DNA of 34,261 nt. Source: Eubacteriales bacterium. Its GTDB lineage: Bacteria; Bacillota; Clostridia; Lachnospirales; Lachnospiraceae. The stretch is taken from the NCBI GenBank assembly GCA_030524785.1, contig JAUNFZ010000028.1:1-34261 (forward strand), given 5' to 3'. A program made the translations under genes and the position numbers. Below are positions 15,976-23,786 of the stretch, in pieces. Numbering within the stretch: the first letter of the stretch is position 1; each line of letters opens with the position of its first letter. The notes beneath the pieces were generated by a model, which saw only the letters and a list, made by a program, of their open reading frames with translations, ran no database searches and had not been told where the DNA came from.

Positions 15976-17841
15976 ATGATTCTTGACAGGATTCAAAAGG
16001 AAAATGATATAAAAGAACTGGACAGGTCGGAATGGCCCCAGCTTGCGCAGGAAATCAGAGAATTTCTGATTGAAAAAATCAGTGAAAACGGAGGACATCT
16101 TGGCTCCAATCTGGGTGTGGTAGAGCTTACCATGGCACTGCATTTAAGCTTTACACTGCCTCAGGATAAGATAATCTGGGATGTGGGCCATCAGTCCTAT
16201 ACGCACAAGCTGCTGACCGGGCGACGTGAAGGATTTGACACTCTGCGCAAATACGGCGGCATGAGCGGTTTCCCGAAACGCAAGGAAAGTGACTGCGACG
16301 CTTTTGATACCGGCCACAGCTCCACTTCCGTTTCCGCGGGCATGGGATATGCGATGGCGCGGGATCTGCGGGGAGAGAGCCACAGCGTGATATCAGTGAT
16401 CGGAGACGGTGCCCTGACCGGCGGTATGGCATGGGAAGCATTAAATAACGCGGCCCGCCTGGAAACAAACTTTATCATTGTACTGAACGACAACAACATG
16501 TCGATTTCCGAAAATGTGGGAGGACTTTCCGCCTACTTAAATACTGTGCGGACAAAGGAAGGATATATGAATTTGAAAGCCGGTGTGGAGAATACGCTTT
16601 CCAAAATACCGGTGTACGGAGAGAATATTATCCGGCGGGTTCGGCGCACAAAGAACGGAATAAAGCAGTTTTTTGTACCTGGAATGTTGTTTGAGGAGAT
16701 GGGACTGACCTATCTGGGGCCGGTAGATGGACATAATATAGAGCAGCTTATGAAAAGCTTTCGGGAAGCCAGAAATGTAAAGGGGGCGGTTCTGCTCCAT
16801 GTCTGTACGCAGAAAGGCCAGGGGTATGAGCCGGCCATGCGCCATCCCGCCAGATTCCATGGGGCGGAGCCCTTTGAGATAGAGACAGGACTGCCGAAAA
16901 AGAAGCGTATCAAGGCAAATTATACAGATATATTTTCCACGGTCATGCGCAAAATGGGGGACCGGGAGCCGGATGTAGTGGCAATTACTGCGGCTATGCC
17001 GGACGGCACGGGACTGAAGCGGTTTCGCAATATGTTCCCGGAACGCTTTTTTGACGTAGGGATTGCAGAGCAGCATGCGGTGACGTTTGCAGCAGGCATG
17101 GCGGCGGCAGGGCTGAAGCCGGTTGTGGCGGTGTATTCTTCATTTTTGCAGAGAGCCTATGACCAGGTGCTGCACGACGTCTGTATTCAAAATCTTCATG
17201 TGGTTTTTGCCATTGACAGGGCGGGACTTGTGGGAAGCGACGGAGAGACGCACCAGGGAATTTTTGATTTGTCATATCTTTCGTCGATCCCGAATATGTG
17301 CGTGATGGCTCCGAAAAACAAGTGGGAGCTGTCGGATATGATGAAATTTGCGGTTGCCTGGAATGGCCCTGTTGCGATTCGCTATCCCCGCGGGGAGGCC
17401 TATGACGGTCTGCAGAGATTTAGGGCTCCTGTGGAATATGGAAAAGCGGAAACGATTTACGATGAATCGGAAATTGCGCTGCTGGCTGTGGGAAGTATGG
17501 TAAAGACGGCGGTTCAGGTGCGGGAGCGTCTCAGGGAAATGGGATACGGATGCACGCTGGTAAACGCCAGATTTGTAAAACCCTTTGATGAAGCGGCGGT
17601 GAGTGAGCTGGCCGGAAGCCATAAACTTTTGGTGACGATGGAGGAAAACGTAAAAAGCGGAGGCTTTGGCGAGGCGGTTTTGGAGTATCTTAATGAGACT
17701 GGAAGCCGCGTAAGAAGTTTAAACATCTCTCTGCCGGACGACTATATCGAGCATGGCAATGTGGATGTATTAAAAGCGGAAGCAGGGATTGATGCCGAGA
17801 CAATTGTAAAAAAGATTGTATCGGAATATATTGGACGATAA
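15976..17841 (+). CDS. dxs: 1-deoxy-D-xylulose-5-phosphate synthase
   Basis: DXS condenses pyruvate and glyceraldehyde-3-phosphate, the first step of the MEP isoprenoid pathway, using thiamine diphosphate. The 621-residue product shows the expected order: NGGHLGSNLGVVELT, WDVGHQSYTHKLLTGR, the cofactor motif GDGALTGGMAWEALNNA, LNDNNMSIS, and the transketolase pyrimidine domain with DVGIAEQHAVTFAAGMA. GLVGSDGETHQGIFD follows, then the C-terminal transketolase domain. Length is normal. The ribosome site GGGAGAG precedes ATG 15976 by a few bases. It sits between ispA and tlyA as in other Firmicutes. Confidence 0.97.
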   Translation: MILDRIQKENDIKELDRSEWPQLAQEIREFLIEKISENGGHLGSNLGVVELTMALHLSFTLPQDKIIWDVGHQSYTHKLLTGRREGFDTLRKYGGMSGFPKRKESDCDAFDTGHSSTSVSAGMGYAMARDLRGESHSVISVIGDGALTGGMAWEALNNAARLETNFIIVLNDNNMSISENVGGLSAYLNTVRTKEGYMNLKAGVENTLSKIPVYGENIIRRVRRTKNGIKQFFVPGMLFEEMGLTYLGPVDGHNIEQLMKSFREARNVKGAVLLHVCTQKGQGYEPAMRHPARFHGAEPFEIETGLPKKKRIKANYTDIFSTVMRKMGDREPDVVAITAAMPDGTGLKRFRNMFPERFFDVGIAEQHAVTFAAGMAAAGLKPVVAVYSSFLQRAYDQVLHDVCIQNLHVVFAIDRAGLVGSDGETHQGIFDLSYLSSIPNMCVMAPKNKWELSDMMKFAVAWNGPVAIRYPRGEAYDGLQRFRAPVEYGKAETIYDESEIALLAVGSMVKTAVQVRERLREMGYGCTLVNARFVKPFDEAAVSELAGSHKLLVTMEENVKSGGFGEAVLEYLNETGSRVRSLNISLPDDYIEHGNVDVLKAEAGIDAETIVKKIVSEYIGR

Positions 17842-17864
17842 TCAAAAATCAGGGGATGGATGAG

Positions 17865-18719
17865 ATGAAAGAAAGGCTGGATGTACTTTTGGTACAGCGT
17901 CAGCTGGCGCCGTCCAGAGAGAAGGCGAAAGCCCTCATTATGGCGGGCAGCGTTCTTGTGAATGGGCAGCGCGAGGATAAAGCAGGGACAATGTTTGCAG
18001 ATACGGCAGACATTGTGGTTAAGGGGAATACGCTGCGTTATGTCAGCCGGGGAGGTCTGAAGCTGGAAAAGGCGATGAACAGCTTTGACTTGTCGCTGGA
18101 CGGTTTAGTCTGCATGGATGTGGGAGCGTCAACCGGCGGGTTTACGGACTGTATGCTGCAAAACGGGGCCAAAAAGGTGTTTGCGGTTGATGTGGGCTAT
18201 GGGCAGCTGGACTGGAGGCTTCGCCAGGACGAGCGGGTGGTCTGCATGGAAAAGACAAATATTCGTTATGTAGTGCCGGAAGATATTGGGGAGCAAATTG
18301 AATTTGCTTCCATTGATGTATCTTTTATTTCTCTCACAAAGGTTCTGCTTCCTGTGAAAAAGCTTCTGACACAGAAAGGAGAGATCGTCTGTCTGATCAA
18401 GCCTCAGTTTGAGGCCGGAAGGGAAAAGGTTGGCAAAAAGGGCGTAGTGAGAGAACCTGCGGTTCATGAGGAGGTTATCCGGAAGGTAATCGCTTATGCG
18501 GCTGAGATTGGCTTTGAAATAAGAGAACTGGAGTTTTCGCCTGTCAAGGGGCCGGAGGGGAATATTGAATATTTGCTGCATTTGAAGAAAAGAGAGCAAA
18601 CGGATGAGGAAAGCGTCTGCGGCCAGGAAGAAACAGAGGAGGCCCAGAAACTTTTTCATGGCGTGTCTGAGGTCGTGGCAGCGGCTCACAAAACTCTGGA
18701 TAAAGCGGGTGAAGCATGA
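17865..18719 (+). CDS. tlyA: TlyA family rRNA (cytidine-2'-O)-methyltransferase
   Basis: The 284-residue product joins an N-terminal S4 RNA-binding domain (RLDVLLVQRQLAPSREKAK, residues about 4-60) to an FtsJ-like SAM methyltransferase domain (MDVGASTGGFTDCMLQ, VDVGYGQLDWRLR, IDVSFISLTKVL, CLIKPQFEAGREKVGKKGV). Characterised TlyA proteins 2'-O-methylate cytidines in 16S and 23S rRNA; the Firmicutes YqxC branch is less studied. I chose ATG 17865, eight bases after AGGGGA (17851-17856); an ATG at 17856 overlaps that site. The 3' end has a low-conservation acidic tail and overlaps nadK by four bases (ATGA). Confidence 0.92.
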   Translation: MKERLDVLLVQRQLAPSREKAKALIMAGSVLVNGQREDKAGTMFADTADIVVKGNTLRYVSRGGLKLEKAMNSFDLSLDGLVCMDVGASTGGFTDCMLQNGAKKVFAVDVGYGQLDWRLRQDERVVCMEKTNIRYVVPEDIGEQIEFASIDVSFISLTKVLLPVKKLLTQKGEIVCLIKPQFEAGREKVGKKGVVREPAVHEEVIRKVIAYAAEIGFEIRELEFSPVKGPEGNIEYLLHLKKREQTDEESVCGQEETEEAQKLFHGVSEVVAAAHKTLDKAGEA

Positions 18720-19573
18720 ATACATTTTACATTATCACAAATTTGCTGAAGGATCCACAGATGAAAGTGGCGAAGCATATTCAGGAATATCTTGAAAAGC
18801 AGGGTAGGCGGTGCCTGATACAGGAGGCTCTCAAAACAGAGGGACTGCAAAGCTATAAATATACAGATCCCGCAAAGGTCCCCGCGGAGGTGGACTGCGT
18901 TCTGGTTCTGGGCGGCGACGGTACGATGCTTCAGGCCTCCCGCGATCTGGTAGAACGCAGAATACCTTTATTTGGAATCAATCTGGGGACGTTGGGATAT
19001 CTGGCGGAGATCGGGCTGAAAGAGCTGGAACCGGCGCTGAATAAGCTGCTTCTCGACGAATATGTGCTGGAGGAGCGCATGATGCTTGAGGGAAGCGCTT
19101 TTCATGCGGGAAAAAGAGTGCTGTCGGATATTGCGCTGAACGATATTGTGATTGCAAGAAGCGGACGGCTGCGGGTGATTGATTTTCATATTTATGTAAA
19201 CAACAGGTTCTTAAATTCTTACAGCGCGGACGGCATTGTGGTGGCGACGCCGACAGGATCTACCGGGTACAGCCTTTCTGTGGGGGGACCCATTGTTTCC
19301 CCGGCGGCGTCTATGATACTGATTACGCCGATTGCACCTCACACGCTGACTGCCCGCAGTGTAATACTGCCGGACGACGCCAAAGTAAAAGTGGAGATAG
19401 GGCAGCGTAATATGCAGGAAGAAGCGGAGGCCACCTTTGACGGCGATACTACGGTAAGAATGGACTGCAAGGATTATATTGAAATAGAAAAATCTGCGCG
19501 TACAGTGAGCTTTGTAAAAATAGATCAGGTCAGTTTTCTGGAAATTTTACGCAGAAAGATGAGCGGGGCGTAA
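18716..19573 (+). CDS. nadK: NAD(+) kinase
   Basis: NAD kinase phosphorylates NAD to NADP in the cytoplasm. The 285-residue product has the diagnostic VLGGDGTMLQASRDL near residues 63-77, INLGTLGYLAEI, LNDIVIARSG, and DGIVVATPTGSTGYSLSVGGPI. It begins in the ATGA overlap with tlyA, so the two are probably translationally coupled. The tlyA-nadK-argR-recN order is typical of Clostridia; in B. subtilis the nadK homologue lies elsewhere. Confidence 0.95.
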   Translation: MNTFYIITNLLKDPQMKVAKHIQEYLEKQGRRCLIQEALKTEGLQSYKYTDPAKVPAEVDCVLVLGGDGTMLQASRDLVERRIPLFGINLGTLGYLAEIGLKELEPALNKLLLDEYVLEERMMLEGSAFHAGKRVLSDIALNDIVIARSGRLRVIDFHIYVNNRFLNSYSADGIVVATPTGSTGYSLSVGGPIVSPAASMILITPIAPHTLTARSVILPDDAKVKVEIGQRNMQEEAEATFDGDTTVRMDCKDYIEIEKSARTVSFVKIDQVSFLEILRRKMSGA

Positions 19574-19607
19574 AAGGACGTTTCGCCGAAACAAGAGGAG
19601 GAAGACT

Positions 19608-20063
19608 ATGAAAATCGAGAGACATGCAAAAATTGTGGAGCTGATCAACCAGTATGACATTGATACGCAGGAGGAACTGGCGGAGAAACTGAATCAGGCG
19701 GGCTTTGGCGTAACCCAGGCAACCGTTTCCCGGGACATCAGAGAACTGAAGCTTACCAAAATCCCCCAGGCGTCCGGAAAGCAGAAATATGCGGTTGTGG
19801 ACGCTCACAGCAGTGCGCTGGATGAAAAGTATCTGCGGGTATTAAGAGACGGATTTGTATCTATGGATATGGCGCAGAACATTCTGGTGATCCGCACAGT
19901 TTCCGGTATGGCAATGGCTGTGGCTGCGGCTATGGATGCCATGCATTGGAGCGAGATTGCCGGCTGTATTGCCGGAGACGATACGATTATGTGCGCAATC
20001 CGTACGGTGGACGATACGCTTCTGGTGATGGACAAAATACGGAAGATATTAGACGCGGAGTAG
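19608..20063 (+). CDS. argR: Arginine repressor ArgR/AhrC
   Basis: ArgR senses arginine and represses arginine biosynthesis genes (and activates catabolic ones in B. subtilis) as a hexamer. The 151-residue product has the N-terminal winged helix (KIERHAKIVELINQY, TQEELAEKLNQAGFGVTQATVSRDIRELKL). The C-terminal arginine-binding domain contains VIRTVSGMAMAVAAAMDAMHW and GCIAGDDTIMCAIR, with the conserved GDDT. AGAGGAGGA at about 19593-19601 precedes ATG 19608. It is co-oriented with recN, eight bases downstream. Any link with the variant carbamate kinase 15 kb away is speculative. Confidence 0.95.
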   Translation: MKIERHAKIVELINQYDIDTQEELAEKLNQAGFGVTQATVSRDIRELKLTKIPQASGKQKYAVVDAHSSALDEKYLRVLRDGFVSMDMAQNILVIRTVSGMAMAVAAAMDAMHWSEIAGCIAGDDTIMCAIRTVDDTLLVMDKIRKILDAE

Positions 20064-20070
20064 AAATGAT

Positions 20071-21750
20071 ATGCTAATAAATTTACACGTAAAGAACATG
20101 GCGCTGATACAGGAGCTGGAGATTGATTTTGGAAAGGGCCTTAATATTCTGACCGGCGAAACCGGCGCCGGAAAATCTATTTTGATCGGTTCTATCAATG
20201 TAGCGCTCGGCATGCAGAGCTTCCGCGGATTTGCGCGGGAAGATGCAGAGACGGCTCTGGTAGAACTGGTATTTTCTGTCGATAATGAAAAATTGCAGAA
20301 AAAAATAGAAGATATGGGGATAGAGACCGGGGACGGACAGATCATTTTAAGCCGGAGACTGACAAATGGCCGAAGCATCAGCAAGGTAAACGGCGAGACA
20401 GTTCCTGTTGCGATGATTCGGGAGCTGGCTGGCCTTTTGATTGATATTTATGGTCAGCACGAACATCAATCATTGCTGTATGAAAAAAACCATTTGAAAA
20501 TTTTGGACGAATTTGCAAAGGAAGAACTGGGAAGCCTGAAAGAAAAGGGAACGGTTTTATATGCCGAGTATGTAGAAGCAAAAAAGCGGCTTCAGGAAGC
20601 GTCCATGGATGAGAACCAGAGAAAAAAGGAGCTGGACTTTCTCCAGTATGAAGTGGATGAAATTGCAAAGTGTTGTCTTCGCCCGGGTGAGGATGAGGAG
20701 CTTGAACAGCAGTACCGGAAAATGGCGAACGCGAAAAAAATTGCGGAGGACGCCGGCGAGGCGTACGGCCTGACGTCTGAGGGATCGGGCAATGCTTCAG
20801 ACGCCGTTTCACGGGCAATGCAGCGTCTGGTAGCGGTCAGCGGATATGATAATGAACTGTCCGGCCTGACCGATCAGCTTGGAGAAATTGAAAGCCTGCT
20901 GGCTGATTTTAACCGCGATCTGTCTGATTATCTGGAAGGGCTCAGTTTTGACGACAGCCAGTTTCTTAAAGTGGAGGAACGGCTGGATATATTGAACCAT
21001 ATGAAAAATAAATATGGAAATTCCATCGAGGCGGTGCTGGCATATAAAGAAGAAAAGGAAAAGCGTCTGCAGGAATTGATGGATTACGATACATATCTGG
21101 CAGATTTGCAGAGACAGTATGACAGGAGCCTTGAAAAGCTTCGGGAAAATGCAGAAAAGATGTCTCAGATCCGGGGCCGGTATGCAAAAAAACTTTCTGA
21201 TATGATTCAGGCGGAATTGGTGGATCTGAATTTCCTGGAGACAGATTTTGAGGTTTGCATGGACCAGGGGGCAACTCTGGGAGCAGATGGATTTGATCAT
21301 GTGTGCTTTCAGATTTCCATGAACCCGGGAACTCCGAAGAAACCGTTGGCAGAGGTGGCTTCCGGCGGAGAACTGTCAAGAATTATGCTGGCAATCAAAA
21401 CAGTGCTGGCGGAAAGAGACGATATGGAGACGCTGATTTTTGATGAAATTGACGTGGGAATCAGCGGGAGAACAGCTCAGAAGGTTTCAGAAAAGATGGC
21501 GTTGATTGCGAAAAATCACCAGGTCCTGTGCATTACGCACCTGGCACAGATTGCCTCTATGGCAGACAATCATTTTTTGATTGAAAAATCCGTGCAGAAT
21601 AGCCGTACAGTGACAAATATCCGGGAACTGAACCGCGGCGAGAGCATCGAGGAATTGGCCAGGATTCTCGGAGGCGCAAGGATTACAGAGACGACGCTTC
21701 AAAGTGCGGGCGAGATGAAAGAAATGGCAGAGTCTGCAAAAAAATACTAG
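20071..21750 (+). CDS. recN: DNA repair protein RecN
   Basis: RecN is an SMC-like ATPase that acts early at DNA double-strand breaks. The 559-residue product has Walker A GETGAGKS at residues 29-36 and the RecN-typical IYGQHEHQSLL. A long coiled coil (about 155-380) follows. The C-terminal half has the signature EVASGGELSRIMLAIK, Walker B TLIFDEIDVGISG and the late CITHLAQIASMADNHFLI. Length matches the family. It is the last gene of the nusB-to-recN run and ends 32 bases before a strong terminator. Confidence 0.96.
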   Translation: MLINLHVKNMALIQELEIDFGKGLNILTGETGAGKSILIGSINVALGMQSFRGFAREDAETALVELVFSVDNEKLQKKIEDMGIETGDGQIILSRRLTNGRSISKVNGETVPVAMIRELAGLLIDIYGQHEHQSLLYEKNHLKILDEFAKEELGSLKEKGTVLYAEYVEAKKRLQEASMDENQRKKELDFLQYEVDEIAKCCLRPGEDEELEQQYRKMANAKKIAEDAGEAYGLTSEGSGNASDAVSRAMQRLVAVSGYDNELSGLTDQLGEIESLLADFNRDLSDYLEGLSFDDSQFLKVEERLDILNHMKNKYGNSIEAVLAYKEEKEKRLQELMDYDTYLADLQRQYDRSLEKLRENAEKMSQIRGRYAKKLSDMIQAELVDLNFLETDFEVCMDQGATLGADGFDHVCFQISMNPGTPKKPLAEVASGGELSRIMLAIKTVLAERDDMETLIFDEIDVGISGRTAQKVSEKMALIAKNHQVLCITHLAQIASMADNHFLIEKSVQNSRTVTNIRELNRGESIEELARILGGARITETTLQSAGEMKEMAESAKKY

Positions 21751-21778
21751 AGTACATTTAAAGATTGCTCACATACTA
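21750..21778 (+). promoter_or_regulatory. Likely sigma-G promoter of spoIVB
   Basis: CATACTA (21772-21778) matches the sigma-G -10 consensus CATWHTA at every position. GAGTA (21750-21754) matches GHATR at four of five, with 17 bases between them. B. subtilis spoIVB is known to be made in the forespore under sigma-G (and sigma-F). The predicted transcription start, near 21785, falls inside the 5' arm of the recN terminator stem. Confidence 0.6.
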
Positions 21779-21782
21779 AGAG

Positions 21783-21808
21783 AGGATACCGCTAAGGTAT
21801 CCTTTTTG
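21783..21808 (+). terminator. Rho-independent terminator of the recN operon
   Basis: AGGATACC (21783-21790) pairs perfectly with GGTATCCT (21796-21803) around a 5-base loop, and the second arm runs into a TTTTTG tract. It would end the long housekeeping transcript before spoIVB. A transcript starting at the predicted sigma-G start would lack part of the 5' arm and should escape it. Confidence 0.85.
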
Positions 21809-21832
21809 TTTGCGCGAAAGGATGTGAGAATT

Positions 21833-23074
21833 TTGAAAGTCCGTAAAAAGTTTAAATATGTATGTCTGCTGATCCTTCTGGCGGTCTTGATGGGGCTTGT
21901 ACAGTGGCTTATGCTGATTGGCAAAATCCCGGACCATTTGTTTGTGGCTTCCGGCAGCGGAGAAGCGGAGCTTTTTGCAGATTATCTTCCGTCCTGGATT
22001 GAGGAGGAAGTAAAAGCTGCATCATACTATGGCAGCTCTGACATTCCGCAGGAGAATCTGCACATATCAGAACCATCCTCTTACACAGTTGAATGTAGCC
22101 TTATGGGTGTCCTTCCGGTAAAAGATATACAGGTAGATGTTGTAGAGCGTCAGCAGCTGATTCCCAGCGGAATCCCGGTAGGAATTTACATGAAAACAGA
22201 GGGCGTTCTGATCGTGGGAACCGGTGCGGTGTGCGATATCAACGGTGCGACACAGGAACCGGGCGGCGATATTGTACATTCCGGCGATTACATTTTGGCG
22301 GTGAATGATGTTCCGGTCACAGCTAAGGAGGAAGTTGTCCGGGAAATTAACGAAGCGGCCGGGCAAGAGGTGTGTCTTACGGTGATAAGAAAGGGAGAGC
22401 AGATTGACCTGCAGGTTCCCGTGGTGCAGACAGGGCTCTCCGAATACAAGGCAGGGATTTGGATACGTGACGACACACAGGGAATAGGTACGCTGACATA
22501 TCTGAAAGAAAATGGAGAATTTGGAGCTCTGGGACATGGCATCAGCGATATTGACACCAGCACCCTTCTGTCGCTGAAAGCAGGAAATCTGTACCGCACG
22601 GAAATAAAAAATGTGGTGAGAGGAGAAAATGGAGTCCCCGGGGAATTGTCCGGTATTATTCGATATGAGAGCGATGAGATTCTTGGAGACATCTCTGAAA
22701 ATACAGGGATTGGTATTTTTGGCGTCATAACAGCGCAGAAGGACGAACTGGCTTACTGCGATGCGATGGACATTGCCTATAAACAGGAGATCAAAGAGGG
22801 CCCTGCAGAAATCATCAGCGCCGTGAGCGGCGAGGTAAAGAAATATGGCATTGAGATAGAAAAGGTGAACCTGAACAGCAGCGACGCAAATAAGAGCATG
22901 GTGATTCGTGTCACCGACGAAGAACTTCTGACTCTGACGGGCGGCATTGTACAGGGAATGAGCGGCAGCCCCATCATCCAAAACGGCAGGATCATCGGAG
23001 CGGTAACGCATGTCTTCGTCAATGACCCGACAAAAGGGTACGGAATCTTTATTGAAAACATGTTGGAGCATTGA
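21833..23074 (+). CDS. spoIVB: SpoIVB peptidase (sigma-K checkpoint signalling protease)
   Basis: SpoIVB is a secreted serine peptidase made in the forespore that triggers pro-sigma-K processing by cleaving SpoIVFA in B. subtilis. The 413-residue product has an N-terminal signal anchor (YVCLLILLAVLMGLVQWLML), a PDZ domain (GGDIVHSGDYILAVNDVPV region) and an S55 peptidase domain. The predicted catalytic His is in ALGHGISD (residue 235) and Ser in QGMSGSPII (residue 377), almost exactly the B. subtilis positions His236 and Ser378. That agreement, plus AAAGGA at 21817-21822, favours TTG 21833 over an earlier TTG at 21806 inside the terminator or GTG 21824. The gene is followed by a terminator inside a structured repeat, not by spo0A. 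Confidence 0.94.
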   Translation: MKVRKKFKYVCLLILLAVLMGLVQWLMLIGKIPDHLFVASGSGEAELFADYLPSWIEEEVKAASYYGSSDIPQENLHISEPSSYTVECSLMGVLPVKDIQVDVVERQQLIPSGIPVGIYMKTEGVLIVGTGAVCDINGATQEPGGDIVHSGDYILAVNDVPVTAKEEVVREINEAAGQEVCLTVIRKGEQIDLQVPVVQTGLSEYKAGIWIRDDTQGIGTLTYLKENGEFGALGHGISDIDTSTLLSLKAGNLYRTEIKNVVRGENGVPGELSGIIRYESDEILGDISENTGIGIFGVITAQKDELAYCDAMDIAYKQEIKEGPAEIISAVSGEVKKYGIEIEKVNLNSSDANKSMVIRVTDEELLTLTGGIVQGMSGSPIIQNGRIIGAVTHVFVNDPTKGYGIFIENMLEH

Positions 23075-23206
23075 GCCGTGCGGCGGCAGACGGAAAAGGA
23101 CTTCGTGCAAGCTTGCTTGTAAAGAAGTCCTTTTTTGGATGACGACATTCGGCGAAAGCCGGAACCGAGAAGGAGCAAAGCGGATTCGAGGTGCCGCACG
23201 GCGAGA
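23075..23206 (+). repeat. Structured intergenic element, copy B
   Basis: The element starts at the last bases of the spoIVB stop. GCCGTGCGGC (23075-23084) is perfectly complementary to GCCGCACGGC (23193-23202), a 10-pair closing stem. Inside, in the same order as copy A, come a long hairpin (here a terminator, 23094-23136), the short CGGC-GAAA-GCCG hairpin at about 23152-23163 with a GNRA loop, and an ACC-GA-GA / TC-GA-GGT helix with tandem GA/GA mismatches. It ends with GGCGAGAGGAGAG, shared with copy A's array. The closing stem differs from copy A by an A-T to G-C pair change. Confidence 0.6.
23094..23136 (+). terminator. Rho-independent terminator after spoIVB
   Basis: AAAAGGACTTC (23094-23104) pairs with GAAGTCCTTTT (23124-23134), and T residues continue to 23136. 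The loop contains the palindrome GCAAGCTTGC. The A- and T-flanked stem can work in both directions. It occupies the position of the long hairpin in the structured element. Confidence 0.88.
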
Positions 23207-23238
23207 GGAGAGCGAAAGCCATACATGAGCAAGAAGCG

Positions 23239-23345
23239 GCGCTGGACATCCGTAGGATATCCGTTTAGCGCGGACCGCAGCGAAGCGGAGACGCGGATTG
23301 CGAATGTTGCATTGCGCAGCCGGTGCGAAAGCCGGACATCTCGAA
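23239..23345 (+). repeat. Cluster of short hairpins between spoIVB and hipB
   Basis: GCGCT (23239) pairs with AGCGC (23267-23271), enclosing GGACATCC / GGATATCC (7 of 8 pairs). CCGC-AGCGAA-GCGG follows near 23276, then a GCGAATG / CATTGCGC hairpin, then CCGG-TGCGAAAG-CCGG near 23320. The motif GCGAAAGCC occurs here and in element B. No supportable gene is present. I read it as further repeat-derived sequence; function unknown. Confidence 0.5.
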
Positions 23346-23371
23346 AAAGCATAAAATAACTTTTAATATAA

Positions 23372-23400
23372 TTGACAAAAACCAAGAATCAGTTTAATAT
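23372..23400 (+). promoter_or_regulatory. Sigma-A promoter of the hipBA-like pair
   Basis: A perfect TTGACA (23372-23377) is followed after 17 bases by TAATAT (23395-23400). The direct repeat TTTAATAT occurs on both sides (about 23362 and 23394) and could be an autoregulatory operator, as HipB-type antitoxins commonly repress their own promoter; that is inference. Confidence 0.65.
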
Positions 23401-23426
23401 ATCATGTAATAAAGGGAGGAAAAGAA

Positions 23427-23786
23427 ATGAGCAAAACATCAGTTGTTCTTATGCCCCAGACGGAAATGATTCTTGAACAGATGGGAGAGCAAATAAAACT
23501 GGCAAGACTTCGCAGAAAGTTATCGGCGGAATTAGTTGCGCAGCGTGCCGGTATCAGCCGTGCAACCTTGTGGTCTATTGAAAAAGGAACACCTACTGTT
23601 TCCATAGGAATGTATGCGGCTGTTTTACATGCTTTGAATAATATGGATAAGGATCTGCTGCTGATAGCAAAGGATGACGAGTTAGGAAGAAAGCTGCAGG
23701 ATCTGGAACTTGTGATAAGAAAGAGGGCGCCAAAAGGAAGAAGTATGAGGAAAAATGATGGAAGAAAAGACGATTTATGTTTATGA
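23427..23786 (+). CDS. HipB-like XRE family antitoxin/repressor
   Basis: This 119-residue protein carries a Cro/CI-type helix-turn-helix at about residues 24-78. IKLARLRRKLSAELVAQRAG is followed by ISRATLWSIEKGTPTVSIGM, in which the recognition helix lies. The C-terminus is basic (RKRAPKGRSMRKND). HipB-type proteins neutralise the HipA kinase and repress the operon. The start ATG 23427 follows AAAGGGAGGA (23411-23420). Its 3' end overlaps the hipA-like gene by 32 bases, the usual tight coupling for this pair. The helix-turn-helix call is firm; the antitoxin role rests on the neighbour. Confidence 0.85.
   Translation: MSKTSVVLMPQTEMILEQMGEQIKLARLRRKLSAELVAQRAGISRATLWSIEKGTPTVSIGMYAAVLHALNNMDKDLLLIAKDDELGRKLQDLELVIRKRAPKGRSMRKNDGRKDDLCL

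Noticed and set aside
21806-21832. Earlier TTG start for spoIVB
   Set aside because: It lies in the T-run of the recN terminator; the TTG at 21833 has the better-spaced ribosome site and gives catalytic residue numbers matching B. subtilis.
22067-23110. Minus-strand open frame of 347 codons opposite spoIVB
   Set aside because: It lies entirely antisense to a clearly identified gene, with no recognisable domain; a shadow frame.
23135-23359. 74-codon plus-strand frame after spoIVB
   Set aside because: It reads through the structured repeats with an Arg/Glu/Ser-rich composition; no ribosome site or domain.
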